Assembly: GCF_009495355.1 (NCBI RefSeq)
Contig: NZ_VZAD01000077.1
Location: forward strand, 1 to 47,452
Length of the DNA stretch: 47,452 nt
Direction of reading: 5' to 3'
From: Segatella copri
GTDB taxonomy: Bacteria; Bacteroidota; Bacteroidia; Bacteroidales; Bacteroidaceae
A model generated the notes under the pieces. The model worked only from the letters and a program-made list of their open reading frames with translations, did not search any database and had not been told where the DNA came from. Shown piece by piece: positions 16,700 through 24,639 of the stretch (its first letter is position 1; the number at the start of each line of letters is the position of its first letter). The position numbers and the translations under genes are program-made.

Positions 16700-17836
16700 T
16701 TATTTGTTGCCGTACATGTTCTCGTAATATTTCTGATAGTCGCCAGAGGTTACATTGTCCATCCATTCCTGGTTGTCGAGATACCATTTCACGGTTTTCT
16801 CGATGCCCTCTTCGAACTGCAGACTTGGTTCCCAACCCAATTCGCGCTGCAATTTGCGTGAATCAATGGCGTAACGCATGTCGTGGCCTTTTCGGTCGGT
16901 GACGTAAGTGATGAGGTCGAGGTCTTCGCCCTCCTTGCGACCGAGAAGACGGTCTACGGTCTTGATAACCACCTTGATGATGTCAATGTTTTTCCACTCG
17001 TTGAAACCTCCGATATTATAGGTCTCAGCCACCTTTCCTTCGTGGAAGATGACATCGATGGCACGGGCATGGTCTACCACGTAGAGCCAGTCGCGCACGT
17101 TCTCACCCTTGCCATAGACGGGCAGAGGCTTGCGATGGCGTATGTTGTTGATGAAAAGAGGGATGAGTTTCTCTGGGAACTGGTAAGGACCATAGTTGTT
17201 GGAGCAGTTGGTCACGATGGTAGGCATGCCGTAAGTATCGTGGAAAGCACGTACAAAGTGGTCGCTGCTGGCCTTGGAAGCCGAGTAGGGAGAATGGGGA
17301 TTGTACTTGGTGGTTTCTACGAAGAACTCCTCGCCATAAGCCTCGTGGTTCTTGCCACTTGATGCCTTGGTAGAGAATGGTGCTGCCACGCCCTCGGGAT
17401 GTGTCATCTGCAAGGCGCCATACACCTCGTCGGTAGAAATGTGGTAGAAGCGCTTGCCCTCATAGCCTTCGGGCAGACTCTCCCAGTAGGTCTTTGCTGC
17501 CTGCAGGAGCGAGAGTGTTCCCATCACGTTGGTCTGTGCAAAGGTGAATGGATCCTTGATAGAGCGGTCTACATGGCTTTCTGCAGCCAGATGGATAATG
17601 CCGTCTACCTGATAGTCGTTCATCAACTTGAGCATCAGTTCGAAGTCGCAGATGTCGCCCTTCACAAAGGTGTAGTTGGGCTTATCCTCGATGTCCTTAA
17701 GGTTGGCCAGATTGCCTGCATAAGTCAGCTTGTCGAGGTTGATGATGTGATACTCGGGATATTTGTTCACGAACAGACGGACAACGTGTGAGCCGATAAA
17801 TCCGGCGCCGCCTGTGATGATGATGGTTCGCTTCAT
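16700..17836 (-). CDS. rfbB: dTDP-glucose 4,6-dehydratase (RfbB)
   Basis: A 378-residue extended short-chain dehydrogenase that makes dTDP-4-keto-6-deoxyglucose for dTDP-L-rhamnose and related surface sugars. Visible: NAD-binding GGAGFIGSHV at the N-terminus, AAESHVDRSI, the catalytic STDEVYG (Thr-Asp-Glu) and YSASKASSDH with the YxxxK pair, and NCSNNYGPYQFPEKLIPL. It starts 20 bases after rfbD, so both are cotranscribed. The other two rhamnose genes (rfbA, rfbC) are not in this window. Confidence 0.95.
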   Translation of the reverse strand: MKRTIIITGGAGFIGSHVVRLFVNKYPEYHIINLDKLTYAGNLANLKDIEDKPNYTFVKGDICDFELMLKLMNDYQVDGIIHLAAESHVDRSIKDPFTFAQTNVMGTLSLLQAAKTYWESLPEGYEGKRFYHISTDEVYGALQMTHPEGVAAPFSTKASSGKNHEAYGEEFFVETTKYNPHSPYSASKASSDHFVRAFHDTYGMPTIVTNCSNNYGPYQFPEKLIPLFINNIRHRKPLPVYGKGENVRDWLYVVDHARAIDVIFHEGKVAETYNIGGFNEWKNIDIIKVVIKTVDRLLGRKEGEDLDLITYVTDRKGHDMRYAIDSRKLQRELGWEPSLQFEEGIEKTVKWYLDNQEWMDNVTSGDYQKYYENMYGNK

Positions 17837-17856
17837 TATATTTATTATTTAAAATG

Positions 17857-18765
17857 TTACTTAAGGAGGTTTGCAATGCACTGCTGTAACGAGTCAATCC
17901 AGTAGGGCACTTTCACGCCGAAGGTTTCCTTGATGGTTCGCTTGTCGAGCACGGAGTAGGCAGGACGGGCCACTGGCGAAGGATATTCCGAGCTGTAGCA
18001 GGGCTGTATGTCGCACTGTGTGTGTCCGGCTATGCGGGCTATCATCTGTGTGAAGTCGTACCAGGAGCACACTCCCTCGTTAGAGAAATGATAGATGCCG
18101 GTGTATTTGCTCTTGTCGTCGGCCGACTTTATCTTGTCTATGACAGTGAGGATGGCGTTGGCCAGGTCGAGAGCATAGGTAGGAGTTCCGCACTGGTCGA
18201 ACACTACCTTCAACTGTGGCTTCGTGGCAGTGAGGTTGAGCATTGTCTTACAGAAGTTCTTGCCAAACTCAGAGTAGAGCCATGCGGTGCGGATGATGAC
18301 ATACTGGCAACCGCTTGCCATGATTTTCTGTTCGCCGTGAAGCTTGGTTGTACCATATACGCCTGTAGGAGTTCCCTTCTGCTGGGGTCCGCAAGGCACA
18401 TTGTATGGTTCCTTGCCAAAGACGTAGTCGGTGGAAATCTGCACGAGCAGTCCGCCTGTCTCCTTCATTGCCAAGGCAAGGTTCTCAGGAGCGTCGGCAT
18501 TCAGCTTCTCTGCAAGTGCTGCCAACTTCTCGTCATTTTCGCAGGCATCCACATTGGTCCATGCCGCACAGTTGATGATGGCGTCTATGTGGTTCTCGCT
18601 CACCATCTTGCGTATGGCGTCCATGTCTGTAATGTCGAGGTAAGTGGTTTCCACGCCTTCCACTTGGTTCACGTCGGTGAAGAGGTAGTGGTCTGCGGTG
18701 TTCTTGCTCACGATTCTCATCTCGTTGCCGAGCTGTCCGTTGGCTCCTGTTACTAAGATATTCAT
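17857..18765 (-). CDS. rfbD: dTDP-4-dehydrorhamnose reductase (RfbD)
   Basis: A 302-residue short-chain reductase for the last step to dTDP-L-rhamnose. Start set at 18765 (MNILVTGANGQLGNEMRI), since the frame upstream only adds 22 Lys/Thr-rich residues that run over the promoter box at 18801-18808. Visible: GANGQLG nucleotide loop, QISTDYVFG, and YGTTKLHGEQ with the YxxxK catalytic pair. It is the first gene of a two-gene unit with rfbB. Confidence 0.93.
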   Translation of the reverse strand: MNILVTGANGQLGNEMRIVSKNTADHYLFTDVNQVEGVETTYLDITDMDAIRKMVSENHIDAIINCAAWTNVDACENDEKLAALAEKLNADAPENLALAMKETGGLLVQISTDYVFGKEPYNVPCGPQQKGTPTGVYGTTKLHGEQKIMASGCQYVIIRTAWLYSEFGKNFCKTMLNLTATKPQLKVVFDQCGTPTYALDLANAILTVIDKIKSADDKSKYTGIYHFSNEGVCSWYDFTQMIARIAGHTQCDIQPCYSSEYPSPVARPAYSVLDKRTIKETFGVKVPYWIDSLQQCIANLLK

Positions 18766-18800
18766 TTCCTTTTTTTGTTTTGTTGTTGTTTTTTGCTCTG

Positions 18801-18808
18801 CAAAAATA
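18801..18808 (-). promoter_or_regulatory. TAnnTTTG promoter box for rfbD-rfbB
   Basis: The minus strand reads TATTTTTG 36 bases before the rfbD start. Confidence 0.5.
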
Positions 18809-18883
18809 CTACTTTCTGTTGATACAGCCAAGACTTCATTGCTAAAGTTTACTAATGCTCTCTTAATGAGCTATAAAAACAGA

Positions 18884-18927
18884 GCCCCCGCAGACTTTCC
18901 TTGATGTGGGGAAGAGTCTGCGGGGGC
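18884..18927 (-). terminator. Terminator after the second small barrel gene
   Basis: A perfect 13-bp GC-rich stem (GCCCCCGCAGACT / AGTCTGCGGGGGC) followed on the minus strand by a short U tract (GTTTTTA). It isolates the barrel genes from rfbD. Confidence 0.8.
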
Positions 18928-18988
18928 ATCTCTATGAATAAGCGACAGGCTCTACTGAGAAATGCCTGTCATGGGCCATCGCTAAAGC

Positions 18989-19573
18989 TTAGAGCTTGAA
19001 CTTGTAACCCAAAGTGATCTGGAATACTGAGTTTTGGCCTGCATCGCCATCTGCAATTTTTGATACACCGATATTGTAACGAGCATCGAGGCAAACGTTC
19101 ATGTACTCGTAAGAAATACCCACAGGAATAGAGAAATCGAATGTCTTTATCTCTGCTCCATCTGGTGCATATTTGTCGTAGTCGATACTGATGCCGTCAA
19201 TTTTTACTTTATTACTTACGTTGAATGCTGGCTGAATACCAGCTTTCAGTGCCAGGCCTTTTGCAACATAGGCGTTTACCAAAATAGGAATATTCACATA
19301 ATTCATTTGCAATTTAGGATCTCCTTCTGCGTCTTTAACCGAGGCTCCTTGCATAGAATAGAGAAGACCGGCGCTGATTCCTACCATGGGTGAAACGTGG
19401 TATTCTCCTTCTACGCCACCAACAAAACCTGCTATGTATCCTGCTTCGTCTTCTGTAACGGAAGATACGTTCAAACCAACTTTAGGCTGAATCGTAATAT
19501 CGCCTGCTGAATACTGTGCGAATGCACCTACTGAAGACAGCACCATAGCTGCCATAACCAATAATTTTTTCAT
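18989..19573 (-). CDS. PorT-like small outer-membrane beta-barrel, paralog 2
   Basis: A 194-residue exported barrel of the PorT/outer-membrane beta-barrel (PF13568) type. It has signal peptide MKKLLVMAAMVLSSVGAFAQ, GLNVSS, the central VEGEYHVSPMVGISAGLLYS, and a final strand FQITLGYKFKL. Its first 31 residues are the same as in the neighbour at 20039-20587, and the middle and end are clearly homologous, so the two arose by tandem duplication. It has its own promoter box (19680-19687), a ~100-base leader shared with the paralog and its own terminator. Ligand or function unknown; an adhesin- or OmpX-like role is a guess. Confidence 0.85.
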   Translation of the reverse strand: MKKLLVMAAMVLSSVGAFAQYSAGDITIQPKVGLNVSSVTEDEAGYIAGFVGGVEGEYHVSPMVGISAGLLYSMQGASVKDAEGDPKLQMNYVNIPILVNAYVAKGLALKAGIQPAFNVSNKVKIDGISIDYDKYAPDGAEIKTFDFSIPVGISYEYMNVCLDARYNIGVSKIADGDAGQNSVFQITLGYKFKL

Positions 19574-19679
19574 ACTCTCTGAATTTATAAATTAATAATA
19601 ATGTGTTGCACAAACTTACTAACAAGAATGTACTGCTGTCCAATAGGATGTGTTTTAAACTTCTTATTCTTAGACGGGG

Positions 19680-19687
19680 CAAAGGTA
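19680..19687 (-). promoter_or_regulatory. TAnnTTTG promoter box, small barrel paralog 2
   Basis: The minus strand reads TACCTTTG, then CCCCGTCTAAG; the same arrangement stands before the paralog. The leader is about 100 bases. Confidence 0.65.
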
Positions 19688-19897
19688 TAATTATTTTTTT
19701 TTAGATGCAAACAAATTTTATAATATTTTTTATTCTATGGAAAAATAAGGTCAGTAATATAGAAATATATAATCGGTGGAGAAATTACATTAAGCTAAAT
19801 GAACAGAACTAAACTTGCTTTGGAATAGCCATGGCGAGAAAAGTGTCATGAAATAAAAATTGTTACTCATAAATGAAAGCACGATAAAGGGCATAAA

Positions 19898-19938
19898 AAA
19901 GTATCTTAAAATAGTTTGCAACTATCCTAAGATACTTT
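19898..19938 (-). terminator. Terminator after the first small barrel gene
   Basis: AAAGTATCTTA pairs with TAAGATACTTT, with an inner ATAGT/ACTAT stem; on the minus strand TTTTTTATGC follows. Confidence 0.8.
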
Positions 19939-20038
19939 ATCGAGTATCCAGCCCTTCTTTTGTCTCCTTGCTATGTTTTCATCTCACAGCAAGGAGCGAG
20001 AGGGTGGATGGGCTTATGAAAAGCCTGTTGTTCTGAGC

Positions 20039-20587
20039 TTAGAGCTTGAACTTGTAACCCAGTGTTACCTGGAATACAGAGTTGCAGCCCTTAACATCTT
20101 TCCAAACCTTGGTGCAACCGATGTTGTAACGAGCATCGAGACTGATGTTCATGTACTCGTAAGAAATACCTACAGGTACAGAGAAGTCGAATGTATTAAC
20201 TTCTTTTGCATCGTCTTTTGCAACCATGAAAGCTGGCTGAACACCAGCCTTCAATGCCAAACCGTTGGCAACATAGAAGTTGGCAAGGATAGGGATGTTG
20301 AGGTAAGCTGGCTTCCACTTGACATCAACATCTTCATCTTCTACTGACCACTTGCATCCCTGCTGAGAATAAAGAAGACCAGCGCTGACACCAATCAATG
20401 GAGAAACGTGATATTCTGCCTCGGCACCAACAACCAAGCCTGCCTTGTAGTCGCCGTCAACGTCGCCACCAACAGAAGCAATGCTCAAACCAATCTTAGG
20501 CTGAATAGTGATGTCGCCTGCTGAATACTGTGCAAAAGCACCTACTGAAGACAGCACCATGGCTGCCATAACCAATAATTTTTTCAT
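20039..20587 (-). CDS. PorT-like small outer-membrane beta-barrel, paralog 1
   Basis: A 182-residue exported barrel, signal peptide MKKLLVMAAMVLSSVGAFAQ, with GAEAEYHVSPLIGVSAGLLYS, a YLNIPILANFYVANGLALKAG segment near the middle, SFDF-type strands ahead of PVGISYEYMNISLDARYNIG, and final FQVTLGYKFKL. It differs from paralog 2 mainly in the surface-loop regions (residues 32-50 and 70-90), the pattern expected of outer-membrane barrels under diversifying pressure. It has its own promoter and terminator. Function unknown. Confidence 0.85.
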   Translation of the reverse strand: MKKLLVMAAMVLSSVGAFAQYSAGDITIQPKIGLSIASVGGDVDGDYKAGLVVGAEAEYHVSPLIGVSAGLLYSQQGCKWSVEDEDVDVKWKPAYLNIPILANFYVANGLALKAGVQPAFMVAKDDAKEVNTFDFSVPVGISYEYMNISLDARYNIGCTKVWKDVKGCNSVFQVTLGYKFKL

Positions 20588-20690
20588 ACTCTCTGAATTT
20601 ATAAAGTTAATAATAGTATGTTATGCAAATCTCCTTAATGGATAATCTGCCGTCCAATAGGATAGGTTTTAAACTTCTTCTTAGACGGGG

Positions 20691-20698
20691 CAAAGATA
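20691..20698 (-). promoter_or_regulatory. TAnnTTTG promoter box, small barrel paralog 1
   Basis: The minus strand reads TATCTTTG followed by GCCCCGTCTAAGAAG, matching the neighbour's promoter region. Confidence 0.65.
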
Positions 20699-20846
20699 TA
20701 ATTAATTTTATTAAAATGCAAGTATTTTTTAAATTATTTTCATGAAATGGGTAAAATTGTGACTAAAATGCTATATTCCATGTATAAATAGTCAAAAAAC
20801 GTGCTTAAGAGTAAAAAGTGATGGTTGCAAGTGCTGAAAACGTCTT

Positions 20847-20909
20847 AAAATCGACCGAAAACAATTCAAAATCGACCGAAAACAATTCAAAATCGTGCGA
20901 AAAGCCGTT
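20847..20909. repeat. 21-bp tandem repeat, about three units
   Basis: AAAATCGACCGAAAACAATTC occurs at 20847-20867 and 20868-20888 exactly and at 20889-20909 in degraded form. A fainter fourth unit (GAAAACGTCTT) precedes it. It lies upstream of the small barrel promoter and has no coding sense. Confidence 0.8.
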
Positions 20910-20969
20910 AAACGGCCGACATGATACGGTTTTTCTTCACACTTATTTAACAGAAGTTCGAATGTTAGC

Positions 20970-21175
20970 TCCACACGCCCTGAAGGGGCAGAAGCTCTTA
21001 GCCCAGGGCAGCGCCCTGGGTATTATAGCAATTGGCAAGGCGCCCTGTAAGGGCAAAAGCTTTATGTATTGCCTTGATTTTTAAAGCTTTTGCCCTTACA
21101 GGGCGACAGATTTGCGTCCAAAACAACCCAGGGCGCTGCCCTGGGCTAAGAGCTTCTGCCCTTTCAGGGCGTATT
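20970..21175. repeat. Composite REP palindrome, complete copy
   Basis: Modules in order: A (CGCCCTGAAGGGGCAGAAGC, then CCCAGGGCAGCGCCCTGGG), B (GCCCTGTAAGGGCAAAAGC), a centre near 21070, B' (CTTTTGCCCTTACAGGGCG) and A' (CCCAGGGCGCTGCCCTGGG, then CTTCTGCCCTTTCAGGGCG). It is flanked on the left by TAGCTCCACACGCCC, the same boundary sequence found (inverted) at 37756-37775. This is the cleanest copy in the window. Confidence 0.85.
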
Positions 21176-21253
21176 GGGTAATTTCAACCGTACAGGTCGA
21201 AACATTTAAAAATGTTTTCTGTTTATAATGAATTTGTTTTGTTTCTTATGAAT

Positions 21254-21351
21254 AAATCTATGTTCTAAACTTTAGAACATAAGTTCGGTACTTTCGGATA
21301 CAAGTTCGAAACTTTAGAACATAAGTTCGATACTTTAGAACATAGATTTTA
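21254..21351. repeat. 21-bp tandem array bounded by a 16-bp inverted repeat
   Basis: Four units of exactly 21 bases start at 21268, 21289, 21310 and 21331, built on ACTTTAGAACATAAGTTCG. Odd units begin AAC and even units begin TAC. The block is bounded by AAATCTATGTTCTAAA (21254-21269) and its exact reverse complement (21334-21349). It starts 17 bases after the hslR stop and could fold into alternative hairpins, so it may end hslR transcription. Confidence 0.8.
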
Positions 21352-21368
21352 TAGGTTAAAAAGAACAT

Positions 21369-21782
21369 TTATTCTATGTCGTCATCATCGTCGAAGCCAA
21401 AGAGGGCAGGATCGATGAAAGCATCGAGGGCACGGCGCTCTTTCTTGGTAGGACGTCCTGTTCCGCGGGCACGGTCAACGAATCCGCTGATACGGCTCAT
21501 TTCCAGCAGTTCGTACTGTCGAGGATCGGTGACGTTCTTGTAAACGGCAAAGAGCATCTTGGCTCCCACGCGCTGTTCGATGCAGTCGAGCACTTCGAAG
21601 GAATAGGTGATGGGCGCTTTCTTCACGCTCACCACATCGCCTCGCTTGATGATGAACGAAGGCTTGCGCGAGATGCCTCCCACGGTGACACGCCCGTTCT
21701 TGCAGGCATCTGCTGCGATGCTGCGTGTCTTGTATATGCGGGCAGCCCAGAGCCACTTGTCTATTCTGGCACTTTCCTTCAT
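21369..21782 (-). CDS. hslR: S4-domain RNA-binding protein, Hsp15 family
   Basis: A 137-residue S4 RNA-binding protein. The S4 domain occupies residues ~6-65 (RIDKWLWAARIYKTRSIA, then GRVTVGG, KRGDVVSV), followed by a family-typical C-terminal extension (ARGTGRPTKKERRALDAF) and an acidic end (FDDDDDIE). In E. coli Hsp15 binds stalled 50S subunits carrying nascent peptidyl-tRNA and helps recycle them. Its position after pth, which frees tRNA from dropped-off peptides, and rplY suits that role: all three genes concern the ribosome and peptidyl-tRNA. The gap to pth (123 bases) holds a degenerate GGAGTTAA element. Confidence 0.9.
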   Translation of the reverse strand: MKESARIDKWLWAARIYKTRSIAADACKNGRVTVGGISRKPSFIIKRGDVVSVKKAPITYSFEVLDCIEQRVGAKMLFAVYKNVTDPRQYELLEMSRISGFVDRARGTGRPTKKERRALDAFIDPALFGFDDDDDIE

Positions 21783-21811
21783 AGCTGTATTAGTGTTTAT
21801 TGAACTTTTAC

Positions 21812-21880
21812 AAGTTCAGAAGTTATAGAAGTTAAAGAAGTTGTCACTCCCTTTGGTCGTGAGAAGTTATAGCCAACAGC
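21812..21880. repeat. Degenerate GGAGTTAA-type element between hslR and pth
   Basis: AGTTCAGAAGTTATAGAAGT, then CTCCCTTTGGTCGTGAGAAG and CCAACAGCC. The CTCCCTTTGGTCG core matches CTCCCTTCGGTCG in the element at 37125-37262, and CCAACAGCC resembles the element's inner border. It is judged a decayed relative. Confidence 0.45.
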
Positions 21881-21905
21881 CTTGGAGGGAATGTTAAACT
21901 CGTTC

Positions 21906-22478
21906 TTACTTTTTCCCCAATTTATTGTATTGGTTCATCGTGGCGTCGATGCCTTGCAACACGAAACTCTTGATGATTTCCACGCCCAGGTCGAGTGCAG
22001 GCTGCAGTTGGCGCATGTCCTCCACAGTGTAGTGTCCCAGTACCCAGTCCACCTGTCCTCCACGGGGATAATCGTTTCCGATGCCCATACGCAGACGGGC
22101 ATAGTCTTGTCCGATGAGTTGCTGGATGTGTCCCAGTCCGTTGTGTCCGCCGTTGCTTCCGCCAGCTTTCAGTCGGAACGCGCCCAATGGCAGGGCAAGT
22201 TCATCGCTGATGACGAGCAGTCGCTTCTGGTCTATTTTCTCCTGCTGCAGCCAGTAGCGCACAGCGTTTCCGCTGAGGTTCATAAACGTGGTGGGTTTGA
22301 GCAGGAACACCTTTCGTCCCTTGATGCTTGTCTCGGCAACAAAGCCGTAACGCTTATCCTCAAAATGAATATTGGACGCCTTAGCAAAAGCGTCCAATAC
22401 CATGAATCCTGTGTTGTGTCGGGTTCCGGCGTATTCGTCGCCAGGATTCCCGAGACCACAAATCAAAAATTTATCCAA
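21906..22478 (-). CDS. pth: Peptidyl-tRNA hydrolase
   Basis: A 190-residue cytoplasmic enzyme that cleaves peptidyl-tRNA released from stalled ribosomes. Visible: LICGLGNPGDEYAGTRHNTG with the catalytic His, LLKPTTFMNLSG with the substrate-binding Asn, VISDELALPLGAFRLK with the conserved Asp, and GGSNGGHNGLGHI. Length is normal. It follows rplY by 26 bases, a common pairing across bacteria. Confidence 0.96.
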   Translation of the reverse strand: MDKFLICGLGNPGDEYAGTRHNTGFMVLDAFAKASNIHFEDKRYGFVAETSIKGRKVFLLKPTTFMNLSGNAVRYWLQQEKIDQKRLLVISDELALPLGAFRLKAGGSNGGHNGLGHIQQLIGQDYARLRMGIGNDYPRGGQVDWVLGHYTVEDMRQLQPALDLGVEIIKSFVLQGIDATMNQYNKLGKK

Positions 22479-22504
22479 TTTCCGAATGTACTTCTAATTG
22501 ATAA

Positions 22505-23116
22505 TTATGCCTCCTCCTCTTCAGCGGCGGCAGCAGCGGCAGCGGCAGCAGCATTACGTGTCATCTTGATAGAGCAAACTACTACAGCCTTGCTTGTAGC
22601 GAGCTCGAGACCCTCGAATGAGAGGTCGCCTACCTTGATGCTCTTACCGATCTTCAACGCAGTAACGTCGATATCGAGGTGCTCAGGAATAACCTGGTAA
22701 GGAGCAGTAACGTCGATCTTGCGGATAGAGAGGTTCATACGACCACCATCGCGAACACCCTGTGCCAAACCTACCAACTTCACTGGGATGCCGATAGTGA
22801 TAGGCTTCTGGTCGTTCACCTCGTAGAAGTCTACGTGCAGAGGAGCGTCTGTTGTTGGGTGGAACTGAATCTCCTTCATGATAGCTGTGTGGCTCTCACC
22901 ATCGATGATGAGGTTGATAACATATACGTGAGGAGTGTAGATGATCTTGCGGAGCTCAGCGAATGGAACTGCGAAAGACAAAGCCTCAGGAGCGCCGTTA
23001 GCGTCCTTCTTCTCGCCATACAAGTTACATGGGATCAAACCCTCTTTGCGCAATGTTTTAGAAGCTTTCTTGCCAAGGTCTGTGCGCTTCTGACCTGTTA
23101 CATTAATCTCTTTCAT
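22505..23116 (-). CDS. rplY: Ribosomal protein L25 (Ctc form)
   Basis: A 203-residue long-form L25/CTC protein that binds 5S rRNA. The N-terminal domain (residues ~1-95: RTDLGKKASKTLRKEGLIPC, then HTAIMKEIQFHP) contacts RNA and the C-terminal domain (~100-185) has the TL5 fold. The tail is a run of ten alanines then glutamates (RNAAAAAAAAAAEEEEA), encoded by GCN repeats at about 22523-22553, so its length may vary between strains. The leader is about 95 bases, from the promoter box at 23213-23220. It is first in the rplY-pth-hslR unit. Confidence 0.95.
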   Translation of the reverse strand: MKEINVTGQKRTDLGKKASKTLRKEGLIPCNLYGEKKDANGAPEALSFAVPFAELRKIIYTPHVYVINLIIDGESHTAIMKEIQFHPTTDAPLHVDFYEVNDQKPITIGIPVKLVGLAQGVRDGGRMNLSIRKIDVTAPYQVIPEHLDIDVTALKIGKSIKVGDLSFEGLELATSKAVVVCSIKMTRNAAAAAAAAAAEEEEA

Positions 23117-23212
23117 TGTGTTACTCTAAATTAAGTATTAATTAATAAAATGTGCCTTAACTCGCCATCACACGGATTAGCTTTGAAAAAGCGGTTTTTT
23201 ACAAAACGGATG

Positions 23213-23220
23213 CAAAATTA
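23213..23220 (-). promoter_or_regulatory. TAnnTTTG promoter box for rplY-pth-hslR
   Basis: The minus strand reads TAATTTTG about 97 bases before the rplY start; it is divergent from the nusB promoter. Confidence 0.65.
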
Positions 23221-23335
23221 CTACTTTTCTTTGGAATTTCCAAATTTAGTGGTCAGAAATTTGAAAAAAAGAGATTTTATCATTAAAAAATGAGAAATAA
23301 CTCTGTTTTTTCTTGTTTATTAGGAGATAAATACT

Positions 23336-23343
23336 TACTTTTG
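23336..23343 (+). promoter_or_regulatory. TAnnTTTG promoter box for the nusB operon
   Basis: TACTTTTG 36 bases before the nusB ATG, with TCTTG near 23311-23315 as a possible -33. Confidence 0.65.
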
Positions 23344-23378
23344 CAGCAAAATACATTTAATCCGTAAATTATTAGAGA

Positions 23379-24554
23379 ATGATTAACAGGGACTTGATTC
23401 GCAGAAAGATTGTGCAGTTAACCTATGCGTACTATCAAAACGGCAATCGTAACATGGACAACGCCGAGAAGGAGTTGTTCTTCAGCCTGTCCAAGGCTTA
23501 CGATTTATACAATTATCAATTACAACTTATTGTAGAAATCACCAAGGAAGCGCGCAAGCGTTACGACTTGGAGGTGTCACGTGTGCAGCGTGAGGGAGGC
23601 GATGCTCCATCGCAGAAGTTTGCTTTCAACCGCTTTGCCGTGCAGCTCGAGGAGAACAAGATGCTTGGCGAATGGATAGAAGCCAAGAACTCTTCATGGG
23701 ATGACGATATTGAGGTGGTGCGCCGTGTGTACACTGCTGTTGTGGAGAGCGACATTTATCAGGAGTATATGAATGCCGAGGAAGACAGTTATGATGCCGA
23801 CCGTGAGGTGTGGCGCAAGTTGTACAAGAACATCGTGATGAACAGCGAGGACATCGAAGCCATGCTCGAGGAGAAGAGCCTCTATTGGAACGACGACAAG
23901 GACATCATTGATACTTTCGTGCTGAAAACCATCAAGCGATTCGACCCTGCCAACAAGGCCAACCAGGAGCTTCTGCCCGAATACAAGGACATGGAAGACC
24001 GTGAGTTTGCCCGCAAGCTGTTCCGTGCCACGATTCTCAACGCCGACGAGTATCAGAAATATATGGGACGGATTTCACGCAACTGGGATTTCTCGCGTCT
24101 GGCATATATGGATATGGTCATCATGCAGATTGCTATCGCCGAGTTGGTCAACTTCCCTGGCATTCCTGCCACAGTAACCATCAACGAGTATGTGGAACTG
24201 AGCAAGATCTACAGCACACCACGCAGTGGCGGCTATGTGAACGGAATGCTCGACGCCATCGCCCGTTCGCTGATCGAGACCGGTGTCATCATGAAAGAAT
24301 TGCCCGAGCGTCCTCATCGTGAGCAGAACGTTCAGCGCCGTGCAGGCCGTGGAGGATTCGGAGTTCATAGTGGTGCCCGCGAAGGACAGCAGCGCCGTCA
24401 GCGCATTGGTCAGCCACGTTATCGCAACAACAATGGTAATGACTGGAATGACAATAACGGCTATCAGTATGATCAGCCTTCTTACGATCAGCCTTCTTAC
24501 GACCAGCCTGCAGAGCCAACAGCTCAGGACAATGCTGCCGAGGAGGAGAAGTAA
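23379..24554 (+). CDS. nusB: Transcription antitermination factor NusB, extended form
   Basis: A 391-residue form, against ~140 in E. coli. Residues 1-150 are a Bacteroidota-type helical N-terminal extension starting MINRDLIRRKIVQLTYAYYQ. The NusB core lies at ~170-310 (NWDFSRLAYMDMVIMQIAIA, then FPGIPATVTINEYVELSKIY and GGYVNGMLDAIARSLIE). The last ~80 residues are disordered: an Arg/Gly-rich part (RRAGRGGFG, REGQQRRQRIGQPRYR), then Asn/Asp/Tyr repeats (DQPSYDQPSYDQP). NusB with NusE binds the boxA of rRNA leaders. It heads an operon with yajC, ybbR-like, coaE and DUF5606. Confidence 0.93.
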   Translation: MINRDLIRRKIVQLTYAYYQNGNRNMDNAEKELFFSLSKAYDLYNYQLQLIVEITKEARKRYDLEVSRVQREGGDAPSQKFAFNRFAVQLEENKMLGEWIEAKNSSWDDDIEVVRRVYTAVVESDIYQEYMNAEEDSYDADREVWRKLYKNIVMNSEDIEAMLEEKSLYWNDDKDIIDTFVLKTIKRFDPANKANQELLPEYKDMEDREFARKLFRATILNADEYQKYMGRISRNWDFSRLAYMDMVIMQIAIAELVNFPGIPATVTINEYVELSKIYSTPRSGGYVNGMLDAIARSLIETGVIMKELPERPHREQNVQRRAGRGGFGVHSGAREGQQRRQRIGQPRYRNNNGNDWNDNNGYQYDQPSYDQPSYDQPAEPTAQDNAAEEEK

Positions 24555-24639
24555 GACCGGAAAAGTGAGATTTACACCTTATTATATATATAGGTTCATA
24601 TCTTGATGATATTAACAGAAAAAATAAAACTTTAGAAAT

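Noticed and set aside
20818..21084. An 88-residue frame over 21-bp repeats and REP
   Set aside because: Its repeats (ENNSKSTENNSKS) are the tandem DNA repeat read in frame; no leader or family.
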